A DNA stretch of 64,000 nucleotides from Pseudomonas fragi (GTDB taxonomy: Bacteria; Pseudomonadota; Gammaproteobacteria; Pseudomonadales; Pseudomonadaceae). The translations under genes were made by a program, and so were the position numbers. The notes below the pieces were generated by a model that was not told the DNA's origin, searched no databases, and saw nothing but the letters and a program-made list of their open reading frames with translations. The number at the start of each line of letters is the position of its first letter. Position 1 is the first letter of the stretch. Of this stretch, positions 41,904 through 49,841 are shown in pieces. Location of the stretch: assembly GCF_900105835.1 (NCBI RefSeq), contig NZ_LT629783.1:62001-126000 (forward strand). Direction: 5' to 3'.

Positions 41904-42012
41904 AAACCCATGCAAGGTTTTTTGATCGCAACAATGACGATGCCTTACAGCAAGTTTTCAGGTGGGAGCTGCTATACCTACTGATCAAATCAGATGTCAG
42001 TCAGTCAGGGCG

Positions 42013-42810
42013 ATGAAAAATACAATATTCAATAGAGCTGCAACGGCTTTGCCGCTGTTGCTGTTCGTGCAGATGGCACATGCTGATCAGCCTGCAGATT
42101 CACAATGGCTACTGCTGGCCAGCCCCTTTGTCTGGGCGCCGTCCATGAGCGGGCAGGCGGCGCTGGGCGGGGTCAATACCAAGGTCGATGTGCCGTTTGC
42201 CGATGTCTGGGAAAACCTGAGCACGGTGTTTATGGGCAATCTGGAATTGACCAACCGCACCCTGGGTTTTTATGTCGACGGCGTCCACGCCAAAACCGAT
42301 CAGTCCGAACGGGTCTACGGGCGCAAGGTGGGCCTGGCGATCACCCAGAGCACCGTGGCTGCAGGCGCGTATTACCGGGTCTATGAATATGCGTTGGGGG
42401 GCGAGACGGTTTTTGGCGAACCGCGCACCTGGCGTGTCGAACCTACGATTGGTGTGCGCTGGACCAAACTGTCAACCAAACTGGATATCGACTCCCTGGG
42501 GTTCAGCACCAAGAAAAAAACCGAGTGGACCGACCCGTTCGTGGGGTTGCGCATGCAGGCTGACCTGACCGCGCGCTGGACCCTGTCCGGCGAGGCCGAC
42601 ACCGGCGGGCTGGATACAGCTTCGAAAAAAACCTGGAACGCCCAGGCCTACCTGGGTTACCGCATGTACCTGGCCGATCACCCCACGATCATCCGCGTCG
42701 GTTATCGGGTGCTGGCACAGGATTATCGAACCACCGACTTTACCGGCAACAAGTTCAAGTACGACGTGACCCAGCGCGGCCCGGTACTGGGCCTGTCCAT
42801 GCGCTTCTGA
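42013..42810 (+). CDS. Outer-membrane beta-barrel protein
   Basis: A 265-residue precursor with signal peptide (NRAATALPLLLFVQMAHA). The mature protein alternates amphipathic strands (WLLLASPFVWAPSMSGQAAL, FYVDGVHAKTD, QSTVAAGAYYRVYEYALG) and ends in Phe (GPVLGLSMRF), the BAM signal of outer-membrane barrels. About 8-10 strands are likely. No specific family is recognised. It lies 22 bp upstream of the secreted amidase gene on the same strand, so the two may work together. Confidence 0.78.
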   Translation: MKNTIFNRAATALPLLLFVQMAHADQPADSQWLLLASPFVWAPSMSGQAALGGVNTKVDVPFADVWENLSTVFMGNLELTNRTLGFYVDGVHAKTDQSERVYGRKVGLAITQSTVAAGAYYRVYEYALGGETVFGEPRTWRVEPTIGVRWTKLSTKLDIDSLGFSTKKKTEWTDPFVGLRMQADLTARWTLSGEADTGGLDTASKKTWNAQAYLGYRMYLADHPTIIRVGYRVLAQDYRTTDFTGNKFKYDVTQRGPVLGLSMRF

Positions 42811-42832
42811 CAAGCACCGAGGAGACAAGGGA

Positions 42833-43891
42833 ATGCAACTGTTTAAACACACCCGTACCCTGACGCTGGCACTGGCCGGCTTTATGCTCGCATTGCCCGT
42901 TGCCAATGCCTGCACCCGCCTGGTGTATTTGGGGGACAACGACAGGGTGATCACCGCGCGGTCGATGGACTGGAAAACCGACGTGGCCACCAACCTGTGG
43001 ATCTTCCCCCAGGGCATGCAGCGCACCGGCGAAGTGGGGCCGGGGTCGCTCAAGTGGACATCAAAGTACGGCAGCGTGATTGCCAGCGGCTACGACATTT
43101 CCACCACCGACGGGGTCAACGAAGCCGGGTTGTCGGCCAACCTGCTGTGGCTGGTCGAGTCCGAATACCCGCCGGTCCATCAGGGCAAGCCGGGGCTGAG
43201 CATCGCCGCCTGGGCCCAGTATGTGCTGGACAATTTCAGCAGCGTTTCTGAAGCGGTGGCCGTGCTCAGGACCGAGCCCTTTACCGTGGTCACCGCCAAT
43301 GTGCCGGGTGAGAGCCGGCTGGCAACCTTGCACCTGTCGATGTCCGATGCCTCGGGGGACAGCGCCATCATTGAGTTTATCGGTGGCAAGCAGGTCATTC
43401 ACCACGATCGCAGCTATCAGGTGATGACCAACTCCCCGGCATTCGATGCGCAACTGGCCATGAATGCCTATTGGCAAGCCATCGGCGGGACGGTGATGCT
43501 GCCTGGCACCAATCGCTCGGCGGACCGGTTTGCCCGTGCCTCGTTTTACGTCAACGCAGTGCCAAAAAACCAGGACGCACGCCTGTCGCTGGCCAGTGTA
43601 TTCAGTGTGATCCGCAACGTCTCGGTGCCGTACGGCATTACCACCCCCGGTGAGCCGAACATTTCCTCGACGCGCTGGCGCTCGGTGATCGACCACAAGC
43701 AGAAGCTGTACTTTTTCGAGTCGGCGATTACGCCAAATACCTTTTGGGTGGACCTGAACAAGATCGACTTTTCCACCGCCACAGGCGCGGTCAAAAAGCT
43801 GGACCTGGGCCCGGACCAAAGCACCATTTACTCCGGGGAGGTTTCAAGCCGCTTCAAGGCCACTGCGGCCTTCAAGTTTGAAGGGGCGTAA
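42833..43891 (+). CDS. Secreted Ntn amidase, choloylglycine hydrolase/penicillin V acylase family
   Basis: A 352-residue precursor. The signal peptide ends LPVANA, directly before Cys27 (ACTRLVYLGDNDRVITARSMDW). In this family the Cys exposed by cleavage is both N-terminus and nucleophile; Arg (TARSMDW) and Asp follow in the usual spacing. GVNEAGLSANLLWLVES and FTVVTANVPG are family blocks, and RWRSVIDHKQKLYFFES near the end is the conserved Arg region. It should hydrolyse an amide bond in the periplasm. Relatives act on bile salts, penicillin V or acyl-homoserine lactones. It is paired with the outer-membrane protein gene upstream. Confidence 0.87.
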   Translation: MQLFKHTRTLTLALAGFMLALPVANACTRLVYLGDNDRVITARSMDWKTDVATNLWIFPQGMQRTGEVGPGSLKWTSKYGSVIASGYDISTTDGVNEAGLSANLLWLVESEYPPVHQGKPGLSIAAWAQYVLDNFSSVSEAVAVLRTEPFTVVTANVPGESRLATLHLSMSDASGDSAIIEFIGGKQVIHHDRSYQVMTNSPAFDAQLAMNAYWQAIGGTVMLPGTNRSADRFARASFYVNAVPKNQDARLSLASVFSVIRNVSVPYGITTPGEPNISSTRWRSVIDHKQKLYFFESAITPNTFWVDLNKIDFSTATGAVKKLDLGPDQSTIYSGEVSSRFKATAAFKFEGA

Positions 43892-43895
43892 GGAA

Positions 43896-44198
43896 TTACC
43901 CCTGTTCTGCTTTGTGCTCTGGCACCAGGCGGACTTCTACACGCTGTCCTAATGCCCGTGCAGCGCTGGCCAGTGTGGCCAGTGTCATGCCCGGGTCATT
44001 CTGGTCGAGCGCCCGATCCACCGCCGTGCGGCTGGTATGCATGCGGTCGGCCAGTGTTTTTTTGCTGACGTGCTGTTCTTTCATGGCCTGGGCTATCTGC
44101 CAGGCAATAACGCGTTTGAGTGCGGCGGCCGAAACCTCTTCTGCAAGGCCTTGTTCCGAGAGAAAGTCGTCAAAGTCAGAGCCGATATGGTTATTCAT
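43896..44198 (-). CDS. HigA-like XRE antitoxin
   Basis: A 100-residue protein starting MNNHIGSDFDDFLSEQGLAEE, with an HTH of Cro/C1 type (MKEQHVSKKTLADRMHTSRTAVDRALDQNDPGMTLATLASAARALG). The start at 44198 has GAGGT 9 nt upstream; an ATG at 44222 is an alternative. It follows the toxin gene with 8 bp overlap, toxin first, the HigB-HigA order. It should neutralise the toxin and repress the operon through the palindromes upstream (44553-44587). Confidence 0.85.
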   Translation of the reverse strand: MNNHIGSDFDDFLSEQGLAEEVSAAALKRVIAWQIAQAMKEQHVSKKTLADRMHTSRTAVDRALDQNDPGMTLATLASAARALGQRVEVRLVPEHKAEQG

Positions 44199-44550
44199 GC
44201 GCGGTACCTCGTAGTTTTGCATGGCGCTGTCTGGCGGTTTGCAGGTCCACCGTCGGGGTTTTCTGGCTTTTTTTGATAAATCCGTGAAGCAGGATCATCT
44301 GTGAGCCAACGACCGTAAAGATGACGCGAGCAATGATGCCCTCCAGATCAGAGCGAACCTCCCACAGTTTTGGCTCCAGTTTGCGTACAACCGGCATGCC
44401 AATCGGCCAGCCAAGTTGCACGGTCTTGATATCGATGCCAATCAGTCGTCTTTGCTCGCGCCCAAGGCCGGTTAACCATTCGCGAACGGGTTCGTTATCG
44501 GCTTCGGTGCGAAAAAATGCAACCGTGAGGATGGGAGGGATTCGAGTCAT
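44191..44550 (-). CDS. HigB-like toxin (Gp49/RelE-type mRNA interferase)
   Basis: A 119-residue basic protein: ILTVAFFRTEADNEPVREWL, REQRRLIGIDIKTVQLGWPI, RKLEPKLWEVRSDLEGIIARVIFTVV and ILLHGFIKKSQKTP are the conserved blocks of phage Gp49-like HigB toxins, which cleave mRNA on the ribosome. The Lys-Lys and Arg residues of the catalytic surface are present. ATG at 44550 is chosen because the block starts there and it gives the usual length. It overlaps the antitoxin gene and lies just behind the nested palindrome. Confidence 0.87.
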   Translation of the reverse strand: MTRIPPILTVAFFRTEADNEPVREWLTGLGREQRRLIGIDIKTVQLGWPIGMPVVRKLEPKLWEVRSDLEGIIARVIFTVVGSQMILLHGFIKKSQKTPTVDLQTARQRHAKLRGTAHE

Positions 44551-44552
44551 GA

Positions 44553-44587
44553 ACTTGAGTGTACCTAAAATGGTACATCTCTCAAGT
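44553..44587. promoter_or_regulatory. Nested operator palindromes of the toxin-antitoxin operon
   Basis: TGTACC-TAAAAT-GGTACA (44560-44577) lies within an outer ACTTGAG (44553-44559) / CTCAAGT (44581-44587) pair. The double dyad sits right before the toxin start and probably binds the HigA-like protein. Confidence 0.65.
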
Positions 44588-44635
44588 TTTGCCAGCCCCA
44601 GCTGACCAGCGGCCAGAGATTGTTCTCCCGTGCTT

Positions 44636-47002
44636 TTAAAACGTCTGCCCCATGGAGAACTGGAACACCTGGGTTTCGGCGTCATCAGGTTTGCGGATCG
44701 GCAGCGCGAGGTTGACGCTCAGCGGGCCCAGCGGGCTGTACCAGGTCACGCCCACCCCCACGGAACTGGCCATCTGGCTGAGGTCCACGCCGTCGCAGCC
44801 GGTGGTGGTGCTCAGGTAGCACTTGTCCGAGTACACGCTGCCCACATCCCAGAACAATGAGGTGCGCAGGGATTTGTTGTCCTTGATAAAGGGCATCGGG
44901 AACAGGTATTCGACCCCGCCGGTGATCATGATGTTGCCACCCAGGGCTTCGGTGTCGCGGTCTGAGTAATACGCCTGGCCGGCGCTGGAGTAGGTACCGG
45001 TGGCGGGGGTATTACGCGGGCCCAGGGTGCCGCTTTCAAAGCCGCGCACTGTACCTTCGCCGCCTGCAGTGTAGTTTTCATAGAACGGCAGGCCATCGGT
45101 GGAGCCATAGCCGTTGCCGTACCCAAGCTTGGTATGAAAGCGCAACGAGGTCGATGCGCTTACCGGCAGGAAGGTCTGGCCGGTGTAGTCGATCTTGTAG
45201 AAGCTCAAGTCGCTGCCGGGTACGGTGACCATCAGGTTGAGGTTTTGCGAGTAGCCGCGGGTCGCCAGGATGCCCTTGTTCAGGGTCGACTCCGACCAGC
45301 CCAGGTTGGCCTTGAAGTTGGTGAATTCCTTGCCTTCACGGTCGATAAAGTCGTAGATCTCGTCGGCGCTGTAGGTGCCGGGTTCAATGCTGTCATGCTG
45401 GGCGGTCAGGCCAAAGCTGATCCGTGAGGTTTCATTGATCGGGTAGCCCAGGGTGGCGCCGGCGCCATAACTGTTGATCGAGTAGTACGACACGCCATCG
45501 TCGTAGTAGTCGTTGTAGTCAGTCTTGTTGTAGAAGGCGTTGTAGCCCAGGCTGACGCCGTCCTTGGTGAAGTACGGGTCGGTGAAGCCGATGTTGTACT
45601 TGCTCTGGTATTCGGAGCGAGTCAGGCCCAGGCTGGCGGAGTTGCCCGTGCCGAGGAAGTTGTTCTGGGTGATCGAGCCGCCCAGGATCAACCCCGCGCT
45701 CTGGGCAAAGCCGACACTGGCAGTGATCGAGCCGGAAGACTGTTCTTCAACGCTGTAGTTGACGTCAACCTGGTCGTCGACACCCGCTACCGCCGGTGTC
45801 TCGACGTTGACTTCCTTGAAGTAGCCCAGCCGCTCAAGCCGCGTCTTGGACTGATCGATCAGGTAGGTGGACGCCCAGCCGCCCTCCATCTGGCGCATTT
45901 CGCGGCGCAGTACCTGATCTTCGGTCTTGGTGTTGCCGCGAAAGTTGATGCGGTTGGCGTAGGCGCGCTTGCCCGGGTCGACCACAAATTCGATGTCTAC
46001 CGTGTTGCCGTCCTTGCTCGGGGTTGGCACCGCATTGACGTTGGCAAAGGTATAGCCCTCGTTGCCCAGGCGGCGGGTAATCAGATCCGAAGTCGAGGTC
46101 ATAAGCTTGCGGGAAAACACCTGGCCCTTTTGCACCAGCAGCAAGGCCGTGATCTGATCCTCGGGCACTTTCAGGTCGCCGCGCAGCTTGATGTCGCGCA
46201 CGGTGTACTTGGTGCCTTCGTTGATATTGACCGTGATAAAGACCTGCTTCTTGTCGGGGCTGATCGACACCTGGGTCGAGACGATCTCCATATTGATATA
46301 GCCGCGGTCCATGTAATACGAGCGCAAGCGCTCCAGGTCACCGGACAGTTTCTCGCGGGCATATTTGTCATCGTTCTTGAAGAACGACAGCCAGTTGCTG
46401 GTCTTGAGGGTGAACTGATCGTCCAGCTCGGCCTGGTCGAAAACGCTATTGCCCACCACATTGATATGCTTGATCGCGGCCACTTCGCCTTCGTCGATCC
46501 TGATCTTCAGGCCGACGCGGTTGCGCGGTTGGGCAACCACCTCGGCGTCCACCGCGGCCGAGTAACGCCCTTGCGCCACATACTGGCGCAGCAGCTCATT
46601 GCGTACCCCTTCGAGTGTAGCGCGCTGGAACACTTCGCCTTCGGCCAGCCCGGACTGTTTGAGGCCTTTCATCAAGTCATCGGTAGAGATGGCCTTGTTG
46701 CCTTCAATGTCGATACTGGCAATGGACGGACGCTCGACCACAGTGATCACCAGCACGTCGCCATCGCGCCCCAGCTGGATATCCTGGAAAAAACCGGTCT
46801 TGAACAGTGCACGCGTGGACTCCACCAGTTGCTGGTCATCGACCTGTTCGCCAACGTTCAAGGGCAGGGCGCCGAACACGCTGCCGGCGGACACCCGCTG
46901 CAGGCCGTTGATGCGGATATCGGCTATCTTGAAGCCTTGGGCATGGGCCAGTGAGGCATTGAGCAGCAGTGCAACCGAGCAGAGCAGGCGCGCAAAATTC
47001 AT
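44636..47002 (-). CDS. bamA: BamA/Omp85 paralogue, outer-membrane assembly factor
   Basis: A 788-residue Omp85 protein with signal peptide (LLCSVALLLNASLAHA), five POTRA domains (about 24-420, starting FKIADIRINGLQRVSAGSVF) and a 16-stranded barrel. GTVRGF (Val652-Phe655) is the invariant lid motif of loop 6 and the chain ends QFSMGQTF. Full length and all landmarks are intact. The housekeeping bamA of Pseudomonas sits between rseP and skp/lpxD. This copy is outside that context, divergent from a two-component system, so it is probably a second, perhaps stress-induced, copy. An HigBA pair lies downstream. Confidence 0.93.
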   Translation of the reverse strand: MNFARLLCSVALLLNASLAHAQGFKIADIRINGLQRVSAGSVFGALPLNVGEQVDDQQLVESTRALFKTGFFQDIQLGRDGDVLVITVVERPSIASIDIEGNKAISTDDLMKGLKQSGLAEGEVFQRATLEGVRNELLRQYVAQGRYSAAVDAEVVAQPRNRVGLKIRIDEGEVAAIKHINVVGNSVFDQAELDDQFTLKTSNWLSFFKNDDKYAREKLSGDLERLRSYYMDRGYINMEIVSTQVSISPDKKQVFITVNINEGTKYTVRDIKLRGDLKVPEDQITALLLVQKGQVFSRKLMTSTSDLITRRLGNEGYTFANVNAVPTPSKDGNTVDIEFVVDPGKRAYANRINFRGNTKTEDQVLRREMRQMEGGWASTYLIDQSKTRLERLGYFKEVNVETPAVAGVDDQVDVNYSVEEQSSGSITASVGFAQSAGLILGGSITQNNFLGTGNSASLGLTRSEYQSKYNIGFTDPYFTKDGVSLGYNAFYNKTDYNDYYDDGVSYYSINSYGAGATLGYPINETSRISFGLTAQHDSIEPGTYSADEIYDFIDREGKEFTNFKANLGWSESTLNKGILATRGYSQNLNLMVTVPGSDLSFYKIDYTGQTFLPVSASTSLRFHTKLGYGNGYGSTDGLPFYENYTAGGEGTVRGFESGTLGPRNTPATGTYSSAGQAYYSDRDTEALGGNIMITGGVEYLFPMPFIKDNKSLRTSLFWDVGSVYSDKCYLSTTTGCDGVDLSQMASSVGVGVTWYSPLGPLSVNLALPIRKPDDAETQVFQFSMGQTF

Positions 47003-47185
47003 TTAGATCAGTTATCCAGGACACATCGACAAACAGCACAAGCAGGCTGGTGGAGGTCCAGCATAAAAGCTCGGGGCGTATGGTGCGGTTAACCGAGTGT
47101 CAAGTTAGGTAAAGGTTGGCCGCGGGCAATGACGCTGCGGGCCGCAATGACGATAATGCGTAGATCCCCCCTTCAAGAGTTCGCC

Positions 47186-47869
47186 ATGATCCGTGTATTG
47201 CTCGTCGACGATGACCAGGAACTGACCGGTTTGCTCAGTGAGTATCTGGAGCGCGAAGGCTTTGAGGCGACGGCGGTGCATACCGGCGAGGAGGGCGAAG
47301 TGCAGGCGCTGTCGGGGCAGTTCAGCATCGTGGTGCTGGACGTGATGCTGCCCCGGCTTTCCGGGATTGAAGTACTGCGGCGCATTCGTGCCCGCAGCCA
47401 GGTGCCGGTGGTGTTGCTCACCGCCCGCGGTGACAACATCGATCGCATCACCGGCCTTGAACTCGGTGCCGACGACTATGTGCCCAAACCCAGCTCGCCG
47501 GGCGAACTGGTGGCGCGCCTGCGTGCAATCATGCGCCGGGTGCAACCGGGCGGGCAGGCCACCACCGAAGTGATCAAGACCGGCCCGCTGGTGTTGTGGC
47601 CCGGCAAGCGCCAGGCAATGTGGCAGGGCCGTGAGCTGGGGGTGACCAGTACCGAATTCAGCCTGCTCGAAGAACTGGCCCGTAGTGCCGGGCAAGTGGT
47701 GAGCAAGCAGGACCTGTCGCTCAATGCCCTGGGCTGTCCGTTGACTCGTTATGACCGGCGTATCGACGTGCATATCAGCAGTATCCGGCAAAAACTGGGC
47801 CCCCGCCCTGACGCCAAGGCCTGGATACAGAGCGTGCGCGGGCTCGGCTATCTGTTGATCGCGGAATGA
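47186..47869 (+). CDS. OmpR/CpxR-type response regulator
   Basis: A 227-residue regulator. Receiver domain: acidic pair LLVDDD (Asp8-Asp10), phosphorylation site VVLDVMLP (Asp52), Thr79 (LLTARGD), Lys101 (VPKPSSP; the usual Phe/Tyr context is kept). C-terminal winged helix has TSTEFSLLEELARSAGQVVSKQDLSLNALG and RRIDVHISSIRQKLG. LTRYDRRIDVHISSIRQKLG is typical of CpxR. It overlaps the kinase gene by 4 bp (ATGA) and is divergent from bamA, which may be a target. Confidence 0.9.
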   Translation: MIRVLLVDDDQELTGLLSEYLEREGFEATAVHTGEEGEVQALSGQFSIVVLDVMLPRLSGIEVLRRIRARSQVPVVLLTARGDNIDRITGLELGADDYVPKPSSPGELVARLRAIMRRVQPGGQATTEVIKTGPLVLWPGKRQAMWQGRELGVTSTEFSLLEELARSAGQVVSKQDLSLNALGCPLTRYDRRIDVHISSIRQKLGPRPDAKAWIQSVRGLGYLLIAE

Positions 47870-49131
47870 TGAAGCCCAGCCGGTTGTTCTGGAAACTGTT
47901 CCTGGCCTTCTGGCTGGCTACCAGCCTGACGTTTTTTGTTGGTATCGGCATTATCACCTTGAGCCGCCAGGGCCCTGGCAATCCGCATCTGGACACCATC
48001 CTTGAAAGCGAGGAGCAGTTGCTGCGCCAGTTCGGTGTCGAGGCCGGCAAACAGTTGCTGCAGGTGTGGCACCACCCCGATGACGAGGCCATTGCGGTGT
48101 ATGACAGCGACGGGCAATTGCTGGCCGGGTTGCCGATTGTGCGCCCGGCGTTCGAGCGTACGGTGATCAGCAAGGAAGGCCTTACCCTGTCGCTCAGGTC
48201 GACGCGGGTGCCCGGCAATGGTGGCGGCGGGGAAGGCGGGCCGGGGTTGATGCCGTTGCTGATCGGCACCGTGATGAGCGCGCTGTTCAGCAGTTTTATG
48301 GCTTTTTATCTGGCCTGGCCCCTGGCCTATTTGCGCCGGGCGATGAGTGATGTGGCCCATGGGCGATTCGAAACCCGGGTAAAACCGTTTATGGGCGCGC
48401 GGCGCGATGAAATTGTCGATCTGGCTGAAGACTGCGATCGAATGGCCAATCAACTCAAGCTGCTGGTTGATGCCCAGCAACACTTGCTGCATGACATCTC
48501 CCATGAATTGCGTTCGCCCCTGACGCGCATGCAGGCCGCCATTGGCTTGTTGCATCAAAACCCGGCCCGTGCCGATATGGTTGAACGCATCGAGCGCGAA
48601 TCGCAGCGCATGGACACCCTGATCGAAGCCCTGCTGACCCTGGCCCGGGTGCAGGGGCGGCCCGAGAGCATCGCGCGCGAGCCGGTGGACATCATCGAAC
48701 TGCTGCACTTGATCGTCGAAGACGCGCAGTTCGAGGCGGGGATCAAGGGCTGTCGGGTCATCTTGCAGGGGTGTCCGTCCTTTGTCAGCCAGGTCAGTGG
48801 CGAGTTGCTGTATCGCTGCTTTGAGAATGTGATCCGCAATGCGGTACGCCATACCCGGCCGGACACGGCGGTGTGGGTCGTGGCCGAAGCCAGCCCGGCG
48901 GGGCACTGCCTGACGGTGAGGATCAGCGATGAGGGGCCGGGTGTCGAGGAGTCGCGGTTGCAGAGGATTTTCGACCCGTTCGAGCGCGGCACCGGCGAAG
49001 CGGGTAGCGGTTTTGGCCTGGGTCTGGCGATTGCCTCAAGGGCGGTGGAAATGCACGGCGGCAGCATCAAGGCGAGCAACCTGCCGGGTGGTGGCCTGAG
49101 CGTGGCAATCACCTTGCCACTATCGCTGTAG
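47866..49131 (+). CDS. CpxA-like sensor histidine kinase
   Basis: A 421-residue inner-membrane kinase. TM1 (LFLAFWLATSLTFFVGIGII) and TM2 (PLLIGTVMSALFSSFMAFYLAWPLAYL) bracket a periplasmic sensor of about 90 residues. A HAMP domain follows, then HDISHELRSPLTRMQ with phospho-acceptor His213, an N box FENVIRNAVRHT, G1 ISDEGPGVEE and G2 GFGLGLAIASRAVEMHGG. The Gly/Glu-rich NGGGGEGG just before TM2 is unusual. It overlaps the regulator gene (ATGA), so the two form one operon. The signal is probably envelope stress, judging from CpxA kinship and the neighbouring bamA. Confidence 0.9.
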   Translation: MMKPSRLFWKLFLAFWLATSLTFFVGIGIITLSRQGPGNPHLDTILESEEQLLRQFGVEAGKQLLQVWHHPDDEAIAVYDSDGQLLAGLPIVRPAFERTVISKEGLTLSLRSTRVPGNGGGGEGGPGLMPLLIGTVMSALFSSFMAFYLAWPLAYLRRAMSDVAHGRFETRVKPFMGARRDEIVDLAEDCDRMANQLKLLVDAQQHLLHDISHELRSPLTRMQAAIGLLHQNPARADMVERIERESQRMDTLIEALLTLARVQGRPESIAREPVDIIELLHLIVEDAQFEAGIKGCRVILQGCPSFVSQVSGELLYRCFENVIRNAVRHTRPDTAVWVVAEASPAGHCLTVRISDEGPGVEESRLQRIFDPFERGTGEAGSGFGLGLAIASRAVEMHGGSIKASNLPGGGLSVAITLPLSL

Positions 49132-49143
49132 CTGTACAGTACT

Positions 49144-49296
49144 TCCCGTAGCAGCTGCCGAGGAACGCAGGCTGCGTCCGGCGGCGAAGACGTCGTGAAA
49201 TTATTCGGCACAGCCTATCAGATGTACCGTGATCCCCGGGTTTGCGACTGCTTCGCAGCCGGACGCAGCCTGCGTTCCTCGGCAGCTGCTACGGGA
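49144..49296. repeat. REPIN-like element, class 2
   Basis: 39-bp inverted arms starting TCCCGTAGCAGCTGCCGAGG, around a 75-bp centre, directly after the kinase gene. Confidence 0.88.
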
Positions 49297-49391
49297 TCGC
49301 CAGAGATCTTTACACGAAATTACACTGCCTTGACGGCCCTGTACGCCACGCCCGCGTAGACTTTGACGCTCTATATCGAGTGGAAGTGACC

Positions 49392-49841
49392 ATGTTTCTG
49401 GTGCATAAAAAAGGCTTCGTTGCCGGCAAGAAAATGGTCGATGGCCTGGTGCCTTACGACTTTTTCTGTGAAGACAATCCGGCTATCAACCTGTTTGTAT
49501 TTACCGGTGCCGGAGCACTCGGTCAAACGGTTGAAGAACAGACGCTGTGGGGGTTTACCCGCCTTGAACGCTTTGAGGCGCTGACCAGTACCCTGGTGGC
49601 GAACAAAAAGAACCAGGGCTGGTTTCAAAGCGTCAATGTGCTCACCGGGCCCGCTCAGAACGGCACCCAGACAGTGAAGTTCCAGCAGGTGTCGAAAATC
49701 ATCAAGCATGTCAGCGTCAACAATCGTGTCGCCAGCAAGGCCGGTTACGAGATCCTGACCGATGAAGGCGACACCTACTTCACCCTCAAGCAGGTGCCGG
49801 GTTACAGCGCCCAGACCGTGATTTACGCCGCTGATCAGTGA
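49392..49841 (+). CDS. Hypothetical protein, 149 aa
   Basis: Starts MFLVHKKGFVAGKKMVDGLV with GGAAG 8 nt upstream. No signal peptide or TM. Sequence has alternating short strands (INLFVFTGAGAL, GWFQSVNVLTGPAQNGTQTV, YEILTDEGDTYFTLKQVPGY), suggesting a compact beta-rich fold. I recognise no family. It overlaps the end of the convergent aldehyde dehydrogenase gene by 7 bp, which favours it being a real, compact gene. The frame upstream of 49392 runs into the REPIN and is not used. Confidence 0.65.
   Translation: MFLVHKKGFVAGKKMVDGLVPYDFFCEDNPAINLFVFTGAGALGQTVEEQTLWGFTRLERFEALTSTLVANKKNQGWFQSVNVLTGPAQNGTQTVKFQQVSKIIKHVSVNNRVASKAGYEILTDEGDTYFTLKQVPGYSAQTVIYAADQ

Noticed and set aside
47866..48906. 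352-codon antisense frame in the sensor kinase
   Set aside because: The kinase has all H, N, G1 and G2 boxes; the antisense product has none.
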